A stretch of DNA of 48,902 bases from Deltaproteobacteria bacterium (GTDB taxonomy: Bacteria; Desulfobacterota; Desulfobulbia; Desulfobulbales; S012-135). This document shows, piece by piece, positions 46,929-48,902 of this stretch. The notes beneath the pieces are model-generated. The model made no database searches and was not told the origin of the DNA. It was given only the letters and a program-made list of their open reading frames with translations. Position 1 is the first letter of the stretch. The number at the start of each line of letters is the position of its first letter. The stretch spans positions 1-48,902 of the forward strand of contig WFOD01000287.1 of assembly GCA_015488275.1 (NCBI GenBank), in the 5' to 3' direction. A program made the position numbers and the translations under genes.

Positions 46929-46946
46929 CTTTGTCAATTGACAAAG
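46929..46946. promoter_or_regulatory. 18-bp perfect palindrome, candidate operator
   Basis: CTTTGTCAATTGACAAAG, 72 bp upstream of the AlpA-like start codon. Confidence 0.6.
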
Positions 46947-47000
46947 CAACGATGGCATCGTAGTGTGATAGTGTTGGCATTGGCCCTCCACATGGGCCAC

Positions 47001-47058
47001 TAGCCCCGCCCGCCCGGAAGTTGCAGCTTCCAGGGGTAAACTGGACGGGGCTTTTTTT
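47001..47058 (+). terminator. structured terminator-like hairpin
   Basis: AGCCCCG...GGAAG-TTGCAG-CTTCC...CGGGGCTTTTTTT. Confidence 0.5.
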
Positions 47059-47312
47059 ATGCTGTATCCGCATAGATACTCTAGTATTCTGTTTTTAGCA
47101 AGGCAAAATCTGTTGCGGGAAAGCGACCGTGGCCCAGGAAAATATTACATTTTTGCAAGAATACGAAGTAGGGAAAGTTTTTCGCGCCCGGCCAACGCTT
47201 GCGCCTCTGGGACCCGCATTACCCCCACGCCTAGCAAGGACCCGCTTCGGCACGTCCGTTGCTTGCGCTTGTGGTGTCAAGCAGGTGACACACAATTGAC
47301 GCCGCCAGGCAC

Positions 47313-47384
47313 AAAAAAACCCCGCTTGGTTACAGGCAACACGCTCAGTTCTGAGCCCGTTACCTGTCAATTGCCAAGAGGGGG
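47313..47384 (-). terminator. long multi-stem terminator downstream of integrase
   Basis: Nested arms CCCC/GGGG, CTTGG/CCAAG, ACAGG/CCTGT, GCTCAG/CTGAGC; on the - strand it ends in GCGGGGTTTTTTTG. Confidence 0.6.
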
Positions 47385-47451
47385 CTGGTACGCCGGCCGG
47401 CAGTGAAACTGTATAGTCCCCGCCTGAAACATGAAATCTATGGGCAGGGGG

Positions 47452-48681
47452 TCAGCCGGCCGCTCTGAAGGGGACTACCTTTGGGGGCTTGCTGGCCGCC
47501 AGCTGGTCTAGGTAGTCGGCCCAGGTCTGCATCATCTTCCGTCGGTCTGCCAGATACTCGGATCGGTGATAGGCGGCCCGCACCTTGTTCCGTTCGGCAT
47601 GGGCAAGCTGGCGTTCGATCACGTCCGGCCGCCAGCCCATTTCATTCAGGATGGTGGATGCCGTGGCCCGGAAGCCGTGCGGGGTTGCCCGCTGGTGGTA
47701 ACCCATGCGGTACATGGCGTAGAGCAGGGTATTCTCGCTCATGGGCTTTTCGGGCTTGTTCTGCTGGGGGAAGACCAGCCGGCCATTGCCGGTCAAGGCA
47801 TGGATTTCCTGGAGCACTGCAACGGCCTGTCGGCTCAAGGGAACGATGTGCTCTTTTCTCATCTTCATCCGTTCGGCCGGAATCCGCCAGGTGGGGGCAT
47901 CTCCCTCAAGCTGGAATTCCTGCCATTCGGCGGCCCGTAATTCGCCGGGCCGGACAAAGGTCAGCAACAGCAAGCGCAGGGCCAGCTTGGTGAGAAGATG
48001 CCCGTCATAGGCGTCCAGCCTGGTCAAGAATTCGGGAAGATCGGCTTCTTTCAGGGCCGGCCGGTGGGTCACCTTTCGGGTCTTGAGAGCGCCTTGCAGG
48101 TCGGCCGCCGGGTTGCGGTCGCAGTAGCCGGCGGCAATGCCATAACGGAACACCGCGCCGCTACGCTGTAACAGACGGCTTGCAACGTCCAAGGCTCCAC
48201 GGGCCTCCACCGCCCGCAGCGCCTGGAGCAGTTCCTTGGGGGAGATTTCTGCAAGCGGTCGATGCCCGAGAACCGGGAACAGGTCTTTCTCCAGGGATTG
48301 CAGAACCCGCTTGCCGTGCTCTTCGGTCCAGCGTCCAACCTGCTTGTCGATCCATTCCCTGGCGACACGCTCAAAGGTTGTGCTGGCGCGCTTTTCCTCG
48401 GCCAGCTTGCGGGCCTTTCGTTCTTCGGCCGGGTCGATGCCGGCCTTGAGCAAGTCCTTGGCCTTGTCACGCTCCTTCCTTGCCTCGGCCAGGGAAACCT
48501 TGGGGAAGACGCCCAGACTGATTCGCTTCTCCTTGGGGCCGATCCGATACTTCAGCCGCCACCATTTGCTCCCGCTGGGGGCGACTTCGATGTACAGGCC
48601 GCCACCGTCGAACATCTTGTAGGGCTTTTCTCGTGGTTTCGCGGCCTTGATCTCAACGACAGTCAGCTTTCCGGTACTCAT
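47452..48681 (-). CDS. int: tyrosine recombinase/integrase (P4-type, DUF4102 N-terminus)
   Basis: LTVVEIKAAKPREKPYKMFDGGGLYIEVAPSGSKWWRLKYRIGPKEKRISLGVFPKVSLAEAR; catalytic LTFVRPGELRAAEWQEF, TPHGFRATASTILNE, QLAHAERNKVRAAYHRSEYLADRRKMMQTWADYL. Confidence 0.97.
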   Translation of the reverse strand: MSTGKLTVVEIKAAKPREKPYKMFDGGGLYIEVAPSGSKWWRLKYRIGPKEKRISLGVFPKVSLAEARKERDKAKDLLKAGIDPAEERKARKLAEEKRASTTFERVAREWIDKQVGRWTEEHGKRVLQSLEKDLFPVLGHRPLAEISPKELLQALRAVEARGALDVASRLLQRSGAVFRYGIAAGYCDRNPAADLQGALKTRKVTHRPALKEADLPEFLTRLDAYDGHLLTKLALRLLLLTFVRPGELRAAEWQEFQLEGDAPTWRIPAERMKMRKEHIVPLSRQAVAVLQEIHALTGNGRLVFPQQNKPEKPMSENTLLYAMYRMGYHQRATPHGFRATASTILNEMGWRPDVIERQLAHAERNKVRAAYHRSEYLADRRKMMQTWADYLDQLAASKPPKVVPFRAAG

Positions 48682-48740
48682 TGGGGCAGCTCCAGGGGGT
48701 AAGATTCCCGGTTATACACTGCGATGATTCCCAGGAATTG

Positions 48741-48782
48741 TTGCCCCCATTTTTGAATCTACTGCCCCCAAAGTTGCCCCCA
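48741..48782 (+). promoter_or_regulatory. candidate integrase arm-type sites (right)
   Basis: TTGCCCCCA at 48741, TGCCCCCA at 48763, TTGCCCCCA at 48774. Confidence 0.55.
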
Positions 48783-48834
48783 TTTGTCCCCGGATGTCAA
48801 GGGGTTTTTTTGGACGTTCTCGGACAAGAAAAAA

Positions 48835-48902
48835 CCCGCAAACCGTTGTGGCTTGCGGGTTTTGTGGACTTCCTTGGAAGCCCTTGGATGTAAACATGGT
48901 GC
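48835..48902. repeat. right direct repeat (att), runs into window end
   Basis: 68-bp identity to 43345-43412. Confidence 0.93.

Larger units (their letters stand above)
43345..48902. mobile_element. compact integrative element (satellite/IME-like), ~5.5 kb
   Basis: Direct repeats of at least 68 bp flanking integrase, AlpA-like regulator, PrimPol-DUF3987 and a Cys-rich ORF, all on the - strand. Confidence 0.88.

Overview
The window looks like a GC-rich chromosome fragment from a Desulfobacterota/Desulfuromonas-like bacterium (taxonomy is inferred from gene content only). Left part: a truncated TPR protein gene, an ABC-2 permease/ATPase pair, then a type IV pilus block: a very short PilA-type pilin with a secreted partner on the - strand, and FimT/PilW/PilV/PilX-like minor pilins, a 1710-aa PilY1-type adhesin, a PilY2-like protein and a PilB/GspE ATPase on the + strand. 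Next come smpB, ssrA (tmRNA), a CXXCH-bearing propeller-like protein with an FtsX/MacB-type permease, rtcB, bioF/bioB, a pcnB-like gene, an AI-2E/PerM protein, wecB, pgpA, larC, a VTT-domain protein, fmt, def, priA, galU, tilS, a chemoreceptor with a periplasmic CXXCH, mnmG, pgi, a J-domain protein and an M48-TPR peptidase. There are five tRNAs (Pro, Asn, Arg, Ala, Val). The right end (about 43345-48902) is a compact 5.5-kb integrative element bounded by a direct repeat of at least 68 bp. It carries a tyrosine integrase, an AlpA-like regulator, a PrimPol-DUF3987 replication protein and a Cys-rich ORF. Its most striking feature is a pair of 92-bp arrays, each with seven GGGCGAA(T/A) iterons. 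They lie in opposite orientation 1.4 kb apart and have exactly the same spacing (9-9-34-11-10-11), although the main spacer sequence is unrelated. Both arrays are inside coding sequence. I propose them as a bipartite replication origin or control site, formally analogous to the ori/crr arrangement of satellite phage P4. Other points of note: integrase arm-type site candidates, a roughly 162-bp dispersed structured repeat, a MITE-like repeat family, Ca-binding-type loops in nearly every component of the minor pilin/PilY1 operon, and an e-pilin-like PilA.
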